The notes below the pieces were generated by a model that searched no databases, was not told the origin of the DNA, and was given only the letters and a program-made list of their open reading frames with translations. Positions 35,002 through 47,910 of a stretch of DNA of 64,000 nucleotides are shown one piece after another. This DNA comes from Brachypodius melanocephalos (taxonomy: Eukaryota; Chordata; Aves; Passeriformes; Pycnonotidae). The position numbers and the translations under genes are program-made. The stretch is taken from the NCBI GenBank assembly GCA_013398615.1, contig VZSR01000680.1:2516993-2580992 (forward strand), given 5' to 3'. The first letter of the stretch is position 1, and each line of letters begins with the position of its first letter.

Positions 35002-38000
35002 TTTTCAAAAATGCCACTACTGGCAGGAAAATAAATGCAGAAAACTCCAGCCAAAGTGAAACTTGTTTATGGAATGTCCTGGAGCATTGGTAAATAAAGG
35101 ATTTTGCAAAGGGTTAAGCTTTTCACTGATAGATGGTTTTATTTGCTGTAATGCTCCAAAGTGAACTGGGTATAGCAGTTAAGGAAAGCTACAAATGATT
35201 CTTCATCTAAATGAATTTCCAATGGTTATTCCTTGTTAAGCCACATGCAGTGTCCTTGCTTCTGTGTTTTTCTTGTACAGTTTACAAAGACTGTCTTGGT
35301 TAAGACAGTCTGGAGAGAAAAAGGATATGAAGGAGGTTCTCAGTGCAGTGTATGTTAGTGTTCTATGGAATGTATGCACACAGAAATACACAGTATTGTA
35401 AATAATTTTAAAGATGTGTATATTGCCAAGAGTAGCATTGGGTATAACTGCAAGAGCTGTGTTAATACAATTCCACAAAAGTACTTTGGATGTGACAGGA
35501 TTTCACATATTTAACTATTTACAGCTGCTCAGTATTAAATCCAGAGTTTGGATGTTTAATTCTAAAGCAAAATTAAATATGATTATGAATAGGAACAATG
35601 AATGATTTCTTGGGAATTTTTGTGTGTTTGCTTTTGTTGCAGGTTTTGTTTTGGGCTTTTTCTAGCCAGCTCAAGTAGGGTCTGATCAAGAAATTGTAAG
35701 TTACTTGTTTTGGGAGTTTATTCTGGAGAAAACCAACTGGCAACCACTAAGGACTATCCTTAAAACCGAAGAAATGAAGCAGAGTGGGATTCTTGATATG
35801 GTTCGAATTTCAACTGAATATAGCAGAAGTGATTTTTTTCATTATGTCTTCAGTGGGATCCTCCAAACATCTATTAACAGAAACTTGGAACATTTTCTGC
35901 ATGATCTGGGATTCTGTGGAAATCTCTGGGCTTGGTGCTCTACTAAGTAAATAAAATGTTTAGTAACAGTGCCAGAGATAGCAGTACTAAAATTCAGAGA
36001 TGGATTTATCCAGATAGTGAGCATTCTGTAGCTGCAAACCACGTATCTCGTTTATCTTCCTATTTTTTTTCTTACAAAGGATTTCACATAAAGGTAGTTT
36101 CCATCATTGATGGAGCCCCATGAAGCTTTGCTGATGCTCTTGGAGGTCAAATGCAGCAATCCCAGCATCTCCAGCAATACTGGGGAGCCCTTTTCTGACT
36201 TTCTGTAAAGTCTATCTTGTGATTTCCCCTCTCCATGACAGAATGAATCCTTTTTTTCTCCTGGTGGATTAGGACTGGAGGTAGTTGTTTTGAATGGCTT
36301 GTTCTCAGCTTCTTACCTGCCTTGTGCTTTAAAACACAGGCAAAGCCAAGTGTTTTCTGACCTGGCCAAAGTTGAGCTTTGAGCTGGTAGGGTATGAGGA
36401 ACTTCAGATTCTGGGCTGGGGTTTTTGGTACCCCTTGTCACTGGAGACTACTGGAAAAACCATTCCTCAGTGGATGGATCCTCCCTGCCACATCTGTGAG
36501 AAGCTGCTTGGATGTTTCCAGTGGGCACCGCTACAAAAGCCTGGCTGCAGCTTAAAGGCTGCAGAGCAAAGGAGGTAGTGCTGATGGGCTGTTGTCACCT
36601 GTGCCACTGCCTTCTCCTGTAGTGGCTGTGGTCCCAGCAGTGTCACTCCAGCTCCCTGCAGTTCAGAGCCCCACTGCTGGGTTGGGCAGCCTAGTGGAGA
36701 CGGCACTCAGTGCTGCCAGGGGTTCCAGGAAGGGCACCAAGTTGCAGGAACAGGAGTGTTGATGGGTATAAATTCGCTTCTCAGTTGGCAGGCTGAGTGA
36801 TTGTGTCACTGTCTTATGGCTTGGGCAAATGTGCTCTCTGGAAGAGGAGTCAGGGAAGACTGTGGGAGCAGCTTCCAGGAGAAGGTGATGGGATGTGAAA
36901 TGTTTCATGGCTTGTGGCTCGAGATGCGTATCACCCATTGCAGTGAACACTGGCCTCAAATACACTGGAGATGTGTCCTAGCAAACTACCTCACAGCAGC
37001 TGAGTCATCAGAGCATCCCTGACTGACCGTGTGCTGGCTTCTATTACCTCCCAATGGGGACAAATTACAACCTCAAAGCAAGAAGAGAGTGAATTAATGG
37101 TGTATGCAGAGCCAATTAGCACAGCTAAGTGAACCATGTTGACAGGCAGTGGCTGCAGGCTTGGAGAAGTGGGCAGAAAGTGCAGGGGTAAGGTTTGTTC
37201 TTTTTCCTTGGTAGTTTTGAGTGGGGCACTTTCAAAACTTTCCTGCTTAGCAGAAACAGTGAGGTCTCTTTGAGATGTTCAGCACTGTTTGCTGATGGAC
37301 TTCCCAGAACTGGTCTGGCACCTGGGATCATGTTTTAGGAAATAGTTTGGTTAGTGAATGAAAGAGAAAGCTGAGCTCAGTTTTCGATTTGGGGTGAAAC
37401 AGGCAAATAAAACCATAGTGGGAAAGCAACAGGGAGTAAAATAGAAATTATCTGTGTTTTGCAGTTTGAATCTGTGCTGTTCATCAGTTCTGATTACAAC
37501 GTGCCTCTCTGGCTACTGAAAAAGATACAGAAATGTGCAGTGGGGCTGCCTGGGGAAGCTTCTGTAGGAAGAAAAGCTGCAGTGCCTAGGACTTTTTGGC
37601 TTGGAAAGGAGACTGCTGAGGGAGATAGAATAGAAAACTGTAAAATTGCACAGCAGTGCAGTAAGGAGAGCAACTCCTGGTAGTTCAAAGCTAGAGCAGG
37701 CAATGACATTACTAGCCAGGAAGATTAAAAAAGTACTTCTTCCATCTGTGGAGTTATGGAGCTCACTGCTGTGGGGTGGTGTGGAGGCTAAAAGTGCAAA
37801 TGGATTTAAGAAAAGAGGGTAGATGGATATGAGGGAGATATTAAGACTAACAACCTGGTTTGGGGGGAAACCTCCCTATATTTATCCTGAGGGAAGTTAG
37901 TTTTTTCTGTGTGCTAAGCCTTTCCCAAAACAGGGGCTTCTTTTGGGGATAAGATCACAGACTTCCTCTGATGATGTGTAGGCATTCAGATACTTCCATA

Positions 38001-38479
38001 CAAAATTCTGTGCTGTGGAAGGATGGTCTGAAGTGCTCTTCTCCTTTGGATTCTTTTCTAAGTGTTAGCCCCAGCAGTCTTGATTTCAAGAGACTAGTTA
38101 ATTGTTAGTGAGAAGAGACCTAAAGAAGAGTTGGTCTCTGTGACTCAGACTTGTGAAGTCAAGGTTGCTTGGACTAGCAAGAAGTTGGCTTTGCTTCTGT
38201 ATTTACCCAGATTCAAATGACAGAAGGGAAAAACTTCTGGGGAGTACATGAAATTGGAATTACAGGTCAGGATTTGAAAAGGAAGTTTTCTGGTTTTGGG
38301 GAAGAGATAAGTGATTGCTTCTAAGAGCCAAATGTGGGTTACCTATGGTTTTCCAAAGGTCTCCCAATTCCCATTATCACCCGTGTGAAATGAAGCATTA
38401 ACTCCTTTTCATGTGTGTGACAAATGGGGTCCCAACTGGAGCTTGTAGCAGCGGGCAGCAGAGTTGCTGCTTTCACTGC

Positions 38480-38900
38480 CTGGCCAAATGTTGCAAACAT
38501 TCACTCAACTGTGTCACTTGCTAAGCAATGCTGTCATTTGTACAGACCTTGCATCATGCTTTGACTGTGATTTTTTTTTTTAGTGGTAAAAAGAAGAATG
38601 GTGATACAAAATCAATGCTGGTATTATTTTGCATGTGTAGTTTTTAGGTGTTTTCCTAAAGAGAGAGTGATTCACAGTGTTGGGTAGCCATTAAAATGTA
38701 TTGATGTGCAGCTAAAAATGGCTTTTAACCTAAATTTAGTTTTCCTCTCTGCTAATCTATACGATGTCCACAAATACCTATTTAAGTAATTGGACAGTCT
38801 CATAAAGATTTAGTTAGGTTTTTATTTTTGTAAATAACAAATTACATCATTTGCTGGATGATTGATTTTTTTGGTAATAATTTTATGTGTTGTGGTGATC
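38480..38900. other. Candidate conserved noncoding element in ETV6 intron 1
   Basis: An AT-rich stretch with many developmental-factor-like motifs (TAATTG, ATGCAAA-like and TTTGCAT strings) and no sign of repeat origin. The impression of conservation comes from texture only, since no alignment is available. Confidence 0.25.
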
Positions 38901-41900
38901 GGCTTTGCAGTGGAATGTAATTGCAAGTGCAGTGTACAGCATCAAAACCTGAGATTAAAAGTAGTTTTTAAGAAGAAAGAAAGGTTTAAAATACATGAAA
39001 TGGAAGTATCTGGTATATTTTGAGGTAATATTACTTAATAAATAGCAAGCTTTTTTCTTAAGCACATGAATTTTCATTTTTTAAAATAATACTGATTGTT
39101 TTGTGCCATGTTGATTTAGTATTAGTAGATTTTGTACCCTCACCTTGAATTTTTGTTGACTGGAGGAAGGAAAGAAGCTTTCTGTTTCTGCAGCCCTAAC
39201 GCATTTCCCAGCTTCGGGTGACCTAGTCATTGTAATGAATTAATTGACTGAACTGAAAGAAGAAAATCTCTGTATCTGTTACCAGAAGCTGGCTTGGCTC
39301 TTTGACAGACTTGGGCTCTAGAGGTAGAATACTGGGTCCCACTCACTTGAATGTGCTTTGGCACTAAATGTTGTCCTTGGGATTGATCTTTTAAATTATT
39401 TTCTGCTATTGTAGTTGTATCTGGATGTCAGTACACTCTGGTTTCATGTTTCTTAGTTTGTGTTAATTAGTGCCTGAGGATTTTCTGAGAAAACTTACCA
39501 CAATCTTCCAAGTTCCAACACACTGCTCACTTGCACATTTTTGTAGCCACATATTGGTGGTGATAAGAGCCCAGGTGAGCACTCCTGCACTTCAGGATTG
39601 GAGCTTCTGTCTCGATTTCCAGCAAAGTTCCCAGGCTATGCTGCTCTGAGCCCACCCACCCTCACACACAAAAATGTAAAGGTATTCTAACATGGGGAGG
39701 CTCCCCACACACGTGTAGATAGGGAGCTCTTTGAACCAAGCAAAGATCTGATATCTGTATCCCTGTACACCTACTCTGAGCTGTGGGATTGGAGGTAGTT
39801 GTAGGAAGGAAAACAAGAACCAAAGAAGTAGGACGGGCTTGAAAGTGAAGAAATTAGGAAGTGAGGATGAAGAGTTTGCCATGATGAGCAGCATGGCCCA
39901 CTGCAGACTCCTGTGGAAATGATAAAAATTTGCTTTAGTCGTGAGGGGCAAAGGCAGGGAGAAGCTGAATTGGAAAGGGTTCTGTCTCTTTGTATGGGAG
40001 GATCAGATGGAAGCACCTGGCAGCTTTGAAGAGTGGGAAGTCTGTTTTCATACAACACGCAGTGAGGTTCCCAAACTGGCTGGCAGCAGGTGTAATGTTG
40101 GGCCCAGCAGGCAATTGTTTTCAGAAGGCAGTTCACAGTACATGGATCTATCCAGGACCATTCAGTGCAAGGAGAACAGCTGGGCTCCTTGGCTCAGAAA
40201 GCCCCTAACCTGTGGATTCCTGTGGCTGTGTGCAAGGGATAGTTTATTCCTTGTGCTCTTACCCTGAGCATTTCCTGTTGGGTGTTGCTGGAAATGTGGT
40301 ATTAGCTTAGACAGACCTTTGAGCTGACCAGGACTACTGTGTTTTTCCATTTTAATTTGGGACTTTCATATTTGGTGCTTGACTCTGTACAGATGCCTCT
40401 GACAAGTGGAAAAATAACAGGAAAACCTCTCAAGTGAATCAGACCTTCTGCTCTGTTTCTTGATCTTGTTGTGATATTTCCTTAGCAGAGGTAACCTGAC
40501 CATCTGAAATTCATGAGAGGAATGTTCTTCAGACTATGAAATGAATTTTGGTTGGGAAAATTCCTGGGGATTTTCCTATCCTTGACTCTCCTCTTGGGCT
40601 GTGATGCTATTTATTGGCATAAAGTGCCTTGACCTATTTTATTTCTCGAGGTTTTTCCCAAGTTTTGGCTGACAGAGGGTGGAAAAAATAATTAGATCTT
40701 AGATAATACAAATGCTGTGTGCTGTGTCAGGCACACCTCTTCTGATATCTGATAAGTGAATGCAGTTCCTTGCAAGGAACTTTCTTTAGATGGCACAAAC
40801 ATGTAACCACATGACTGTGGCTGATGAACAGGTGTTATACAATACAGGGACAATTCCAGCACTTCCATTAATTTATTTCATTGGCATGCCTGAAACCTGC
40901 ATGGAGTGACTGTCTTGATTTGACGGTTCATTCTTTTTGCTTTTCAATCCCTGAAGGAAGTTAATTTTATTATTCCATGCAAAAGTGAATGCAATTATGT
41001 CTGTGTAGCACATGCAAAGTCTGGACATGCACTTTCCTAACCCACTGTGCAAGCACAACACTAACATGATCCTGTGACCAAAGGCTGTGCTATTGGCCGG
41101 GTTTCATGGATAAATGTTAATTATTCTGGCTGTGGGCTTGTTAAGAAACCCTGAAACCCAAGTATTTTTCCAGGCACAAGTCATTTGTGCTGGGATGTTT
41201 AACTAGTGACTGGCCTCCTCTTGTTTTGCCTCTTACTCATAAGAGGTGAGGAACTTTGACCATGATGTAAAGAAGAGTCCTGCTCAAAATACGGTGAGGC
41301 ATGTGAAGGTTGTGACTTTAGCAGGGCTTCTGGGGCTTTGTTCTAGGCTGACTCTGCCAATTCCTGAATTATACAGTGTGGCCGTACAACAGTGTCACAC
41401 CATCCTTCCCTGCCCTGGCAGTGTCTCTGCAGGAGTATTTGCTCATATCCAGCTTTGAGTTGCTTACTTCTCCACAAGTTTTTAACCATTCTTTGAAGGC
41501 ACTACAGAAGTGCAGCACTGTGATTTCACTGAGGAAAAGGTTTGATGAAGCTCTTAAGGTAAGGTGGTAGCACCCTGAAAGATCTTTTCCTACTCTTCCC
41601 CTTCCTTCTCCCGTGGGCTGGCACAAATGCTGGGGTGGATGTGGCAGGGCAGCAGGTCTGGGTGAAAATGGGCTCCTTGTGTTAGTGCAAGGCACTAGTG
41701 CCCGATGGGAATTCCCGGCACAATTCCTGCTGGGAACATGGCGAGAGCAGGGTGTGGCTTTTTTGGTGGCGGTGCCAACAGATGTGATTAAAGCATTGAT
41801 GAAACTCAATAAACCTTTGGCCAAATCTGTGTTACATGACATCAGAACCAAAGCTTTTAAGGATTCACGCCTACTTTCTTTACAAGAACTGTCCCTTCAG

Positions 41901-43866
41901 GCTAGATGGATTAATTACAGGAAAAGTGGTCAGGGGTTCAGGAAAACTTGATGGTTCTTTTGCTGAGACACCATCTCTGCTTTTTTTTAAAAAAATACAC
42001 TAGGCTTCTGAAGCAGCAGGTTGCTGTTGTAGTGTGAAGGGTAGGGCTGTTGCCTGGAGGTCTGAATGAGCCTTGTGGGATCAGTGTGAGGCCCTGCCAC
42101 TGTCACCTGCAGTCTCCTAGTCACACTGTGGCTTGCTCTGTGTTGGAGCACACCATGGCTGAGCTGCTTTAATAAAAATGGGCACTCGCACATACTGAGT
42201 TTTCTGAGATAGACTGAGAACACTGAAAGCCAGAGCTCTCCACTTCCATTTCAGATTTGTCTTTTCTGTACCACTGGTGCTGACAGACAGTCTGGACCTG
42301 TTTAACCATGCAACAAAGCGTGAAGCCTCTCTGGGTCAGGGCAGGGAAGCTTGTCCCACGTGCCTAATCTAGAGGGCATTTCAGAGTTTCAATTACCTCT
42401 TAAAAATATGTGCTCAAAACGTGCAAATCAGGCAGTGATGTGTTCAGTCCTTGAGCCATGCTTCCCACAGCTTTCCTGGGACCTTGGTGTGCATGCCCAG
42501 TTTGGTGTGCAAGGTATCTGTGACACCCTTTCAATAGAAAACTAGGCCAGCTCACAGATCTTGTTTTACATTTCTTGCATCTTCTGTGCTGCCCTTGCAA
42601 CATGGTTATAAAATATTCCAGCCTGGCTCATCTACTCGTTATCCTGGACAGGGAGGGTAGGCTCAGGTTAAGGTTACTCTGTGGAGGTGCAGGAAGTTTT
42701 AGTCCAGCCCCTGCCCTGTCACTGTATTGTCTGTGACCTTGAAGTCGTTTAATGTGATTGCAACTTCATAAAGTGTTAACACCTAGCAAAATGAAGTCAG
42801 GTGAATGCTGGAAACTACTTGTGCTCCTGTTACACAGATAATTAAGATCTTGCCTTAATCCCTTACTGGATGATTAATGCTGCAGAGTTATTGGCAGTAG
42901 GACTCAGGGTTTAATAGCACTGGGGTATGATTTTGGATAGTTCACCCTTCCTTTTTTTTTTTTTCTTTCCCCCCTAATAAAACTTTTGTTGTGAAGTCTT
43001 ACCTGAAAAGCTCTGTAGATACCACTGTGCTGCTGTGTGAGTTGATGCACAAAAGAAGGCTTGATTCATGGCTAGGATAATGAAGTTAAAATTTAATGAA
43101 AATCAGTATCGAAATCTGCTCAGTTTTGTAGTTGGAACTAAGTTACCAACTCAGTATTACCCCAAGGTTTTTGATTTGTGTAGATTTTAATGAAAGTTTC
43201 TTCCAGCTGATAGCAGTTTAGATGGTGGTGTGGTGAAGAGTTGAGAAATTCTCTTCCCTCCAAAGTTAAAGCTAAAGAAAATTCTGCAGCTAAAGGAGAA
43301 ATGATGTCATTCTTTATGACACAGAGATTTTAAGACCATTAATTGTGTTTTATTGGACTTGATCTCTAGCCTTCACTGAATTCAAGAGGATTTGGCTGAA
43401 GCCTATAGTGATAACTGAGCAAGGGATGACTGATAAAGAGAAACTCCTTATTAGTCAGTGGCACTGGTCAAAAAGAAAACAAGGACAAGAGACAGATGTT
43501 GTCACATGGGTAACATCAGTAGTTTTAATTCATTTTCTGAAAGCTTGAACATGAGGAAAAAAGAATGCCTTTGGTTTCAAAAAAACAAACCCTTAGAAGT
43601 TGTGTAGGGATTTATTAACAGCAAAGTCCATTTGTCTGTTTAATTACTATTGCCTTTATTTTGAGGTATTCTCATGCAAAGCAGAACGATTCAGCATTTC
43701 AGAACTCGAATAATTCATTTGTTTTTTTCCTGACTCAGCTTGAAGACTGACTGAAAGAACACCTTTCCCTCCAAATATAGACAGACAATATGGTGTCTAA
43801 TAATGATAATTTCTGAATAGCAGATGATTGGAGCAGCAGCAGAAATAGGAATTGGTGGTACTTTTT

Positions 43867-43892
43867 TCTGTTTGTTTTTTTTTTTTTTTTTT
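43867..43892. repeat. Poly-T run in ETV6 intron 1
   Basis: GTTTG followed by about 18 T and TTCCTCCTG. On the plus strand it resembles a long polypyrimidine tract before an acceptor, but no conserved exon follows it. Confidence 0.7.
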
Positions 43893-44985
43893 CCTCCTGA
43901 GCCTCTGCACTGCCTGCAAAGTTGGAAAATTTAAATAATCTCACGCTCTGAGGGAAGCTTTATATCCGTCACTCCTGGTAAAATACATTTGGAATATCTC
44001 TGACAAATAAGAAATTGATGTAGGATCTACCTCCTTAGTTTGGTTGACTGCTGTAGAAGACATCTGTCTTCTATTCATCTGGCTATTATTTCATTATCAT
44101 CTCCTTGTGGGTACTGTGGTTGGAAGAAGTCTCCAGTTGTTAAATCCCTTTCAGTTTTGTTTAAAGTGGTTGTCTCTCTTGGTTCTGTGTCCTGTCCCAT
44201 CTTAGAGGTGTGATTGCCTCTTTATTCTGCTACTCCTGGCTGAACACTTCGGACAGTGCAGAGAGGTAGTGAGGTGCCAAGGTGGGATTGCAAACCAAAA
44301 GTGCTCTAGACTTGCTCAGCATGGACTCAGTGGATATCAGACAGTGAAGAGGTCAGATGCTGAATGCTTTTGTTGAGTTTAATTTCATAAAGGAAAGAAC
44401 CCATGGCTTAACCCTTCCCTGTAAGTAGATAGCCATTAGTTCTTGGGACATTGTAGTTAGTAGATAGAACTCCTAAATCTATGAAACTGAGATTTTAATT
44501 TTTTGTGGGGGGAAAGGAGGGGGAAGTGGTGACGAGAAGTTACGTAAGATTAGAAATCCTTGGTTTAGAAACGTATCTTCCCCAGTTGTTCTGCTGAATG
44601 TCAGTACAGTGCCCTCCCTGCTTCTCTAAGGGCTGCCAGTGTTCCTGTGTCACTGCTAGTGTGGGCTCTCAGCTCTGTTAAGGGACAGCAGCTCTGACCT
44701 GACAGGCAGCTCCCAGGCGTTATTCCTTTCCTTTTGATTTCCTAGCCTGAAACAATCCATGTTTGCCACCTCCTCTGAGACCAGGCAGTTCTCCAAGTTG
44801 CAGCAGCTGTTTGTATATTCCTCTTAGGTTATTTGAGCTGATGCACAGAGCATTTTGGAGCTGCCCCTGCTGGGTTTACTTAAGTTTCTGAGAGTTGTTT
44901 TTGTTGTATCCATCCTTGAATTAGATCGGCTCAAGCAACGTTATTGTGCAATTTTTGCTCAGGACCAGTACAGCAGTCAGGAAAG

Positions 44986-45060
44986 GTGTGTGTGTATGTG
45001 TGTGGGAGGTTGTTTTCAGTCCTGTAAATAATAATAATAATAATCATCATCATCATCATC
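44986..45060. repeat. Compound microsatellites: (GT)n then (AAT)n(ATC)n
   Basis: An imperfect GT run at 44986-45004 is followed at 45026-45060 by about six AAT/ATA triplets passing directly into five or six ATC triplets. It looks likely to vary in length between individuals. Confidence 0.85.
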
Positions 45061-45208
45061 TTGAGCTATTCTCTGGTCACTTCTTTCCTCTCCCATTACT
45101 CCTAGAGATTGTTCTTGTGTGTTTTACTGGTAGTATAAGGTTTCCTTTGGAAATTAGGTGCCAACTGAGCTTCACTTAGAAGCTTTACAAAAAGGTTGTT
45201 GAAGTGCT

Positions 45209-45228
45209 GAGAGAGAGAGAGAGAGAGC
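45209..45228. repeat. (GA)n microsatellite
   Basis: About ten GA dinucleotides in an uninterrupted run. Confidence 0.9.
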
Positions 45229-46227
45229 TCCCTTTGAGCATCCTGCCTGCCTTCGGGGTATCCCTGTGAAGAGCTGTGGGTTCTTAAATGCATTGAGAAG
45301 GGGTGAGGGGATCAGTTCCTGGAAGAGTTTTCTTTCCCTGGGGGATCCTGGAGGAATTTTGCTTGTACTTGTATCCATTTAGCGGTGAGAACAAATGCAC
45401 CTTGCTCTGCATTTCTTGGAACTGGTTCTCGCTTGCCACTTCCATCTCCAGTAGTGGTGCTGTGTGTTTTTGTGTACTCCTGATTCCTGTGGTCCTGCAG
45501 TGGTTGTGGATTTTTTGCCTCTTGTGGTTTGAAGCAGAGCTGCTGAGGACTCTATGTGTGTGTGTAGGAATAGGAGATTAGAAAATGAGAGGTTGGTAGG
45601 CTCAAAGAGCTTCCTGAAAGTGTGGGAGTGCAGACCAGAGAAAGGAAGAGAAATCTTTTTGAAGCTATATCAGTGCTTTACACGGACAAGAATAGCAGGC
45701 AGAGCGTATTGACAGAGTGCTCTGAGGATAAGTGTTGCTGCATAGCAAAGTGTTACTGCTGTACAAATCACTGCTGTCCACTAGCGAAGCAAATTCTTCC
45801 AGTGTGAGTGCAGTTTTGCTGGTATGGTTAGGTCACAGCAGGCATTCTGCTCACACAGCTGTGTTCATGCTAGTCACACCTGGTGATAAGTCTGCACGTG
45901 TCTGCAGTGTACGTGCAACCCTTATAAAAACTGTGGAGGAGGTGTGAGGAACAGCTCAGATCATGTCTTGTGACACGCTCTGCCCCTGGGAGGAGATGGC
46001 TGGGTGTTCTGTTCCAGGTCTGTAGCATGTGTGGTTCATTACTGGTGCAGTGGTGCTTATGTCCTTCCTACAGCATGTAGAACGTCCTTCCTGAAAACAA
46101 TGCAACTCTTTACCTGAAAGAGTGCAGTGAGTGGTAACCAGGCCTTGGGTCCTTGCTGCAGCAAGGAAACATTTTGTTCCGTGTTTTAGCTGCTGTTTCC
46201 AAAGGCTTTACAATGAAAATCAGTGTA

Positions 46228-46275
46228 ATTTCCCATTTTTCTAATGGGAAAACTGAGGCAGAGAGGAGCAGGGGT
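46228..46275 (-). mobile_element. MIR-like relic
   Basis: TTCCCATTTTTCTAATGGGAAAACTGAGGCAGAGAGGAGC matches the antisense MIR phrase CCATTTTACAGATGAGGAAACTGAGGCACAGAG in order. It is short and diverged. Confidence 0.55.
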
Positions 46276-47469
46276 GAGAAGGAAGCAGCTTATGTTGCAC
46301 CTACAGTCCTAAACTGGGAACAGCAACCTGCTTTGCTTGAGCCTGGTGCTTTGGGCACCTGTTCAACAAGACATTTAAGCATATGCTTCATGATCCACAT
46401 GGCAATAGCTCCCATAGCATTTCCTCTTTTCAGGGCATCGTAAACAGTGCTCCTCTCTGAACCCAGACTGCAGGGCTGTGCCCACTCATGCCAACCCACT
46501 GCAATCACCCAAGCTGTCAGCCAGGACACAGCTGGTGTCAACATCTGGCCTGTAGAACCTGTCTTATCATTAGGGATGCAGAAGGTGGGGCAAAGAGTCA
46601 TCTGAACAGTGAGGAAGTGGTGGGAGCTGGGTTGCAGGAGATGGAAACAAGCTTGTTTGACAGGTGGCTCTTGGATGCAGTGGACTTGAAGGGAAACTCC
46701 TCAACCTCCAGATGAGCTCAGAACAATCACACAGAGGCAGCACAGGGTCACCAAGCAAACACTTTCATACAGTGGTGTAATGACCCCTGTTAGTCATGCA
46801 TTGAGTGTTTATGCAGTGTAGTACCTCTGTTTAAAAACAAACACCAACCTAAACCAACACCAAACCCCAAACAGCAAGGACTGTTCCAATGCATCTGCTT
46901 GTCTGTCTGCAAAGAGACTTTCAGTCTTTGCGATTATCCTGGCACAAAATGTTTCATGGCTGTGCCACAGGTAGGCTTGTGTCAGCCCTGGAAGCTGCTT
47001 TAATGAACCCCAAGGTCTGACAGCCAACCTCGCTCCTTGAAGAGCAGCAATTTGTCCATCTCAAGAAAATGACCTTCTTCAGGATCTCAGCTCAGGAGCT
47101 GTTTGCAGGGTTGTGGGATTACAGTGCCTAGAAAGCATTACAACTCCATTTGCTGCTGTGTTCTCTCTGTATATCACATCAGACACCATTCCTTTTTCTC
47201 CTCTGCAGACCAACCTCAGTTCACTATATCCCTGTGGTCATATTGATCATTCTGGGGCCTTTGCCACTGATTTTGGAAGGATGTGATTCACAACTTTCAT
47301 CTGGGTTGGATTTTCTCAGTGAGATTGTTATGAGAGAACAAATTTCAGGATCATATCCCAGGATTTTATATACTTTTGTTTCTTTCCATCTATAGATCCG
47401 GGATTTTGTTTTGAGTGTTGCAATCTTAGCATCAGGACTTAATCTACTCTGATTAGAACCAATGGGAGT

Positions 47470-47910
47470 TTCCATTTCTAATTGCCACTGACGTAAATTC
47501 CAGCTCATAAATTAGCGATCAAAATGTATTGTTATTATTATATGCTACATTAAGTGCAATATAGATTATAAAAAAAAAATATATATATCAATCATAATTT
47601 TATGTGCAATGTATGCTGCTGCTTGCTACATTTACTTTTAAGTAATGTTACTTTCTAAAATTAGAGACTATTGTAGGCTGTCTGAAGGGTTAGTCTGATG
47701 TAGATTTTTTTTTTTTTGTCCAATCCTGGAGACAGCTGGAATTTTTTATGGGTGACTTTTAGCTCTCTGCGGGCTCCTTGCCTGTGCCTCAGTAATCTCT
47801 GCATTTAAGCAAAGAATGAAATTTAAAAAATACTCCTCTGTTGTCTTGTACAGCATTCAGCAATGCACAGATCATAGGCACAAGCCAGCAGCAACAATAG
47901 ACTGATATTG
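47470..47910. other. Candidate conserved noncoding element in ETV6 intron 1
   Basis: An AT-rich block with a short AAAAAATATATATAT patch near 47571-47588 and a T-run near 47706. Outside these it holds motif-rich non-repetitive sequence (TAAATTAG, ATCAATCATAATTTTATG, GCATTTAAGC). It resembles the texture of deeply conserved regulatory DNA, but no comparison could be made here. Confidence 0.3.
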
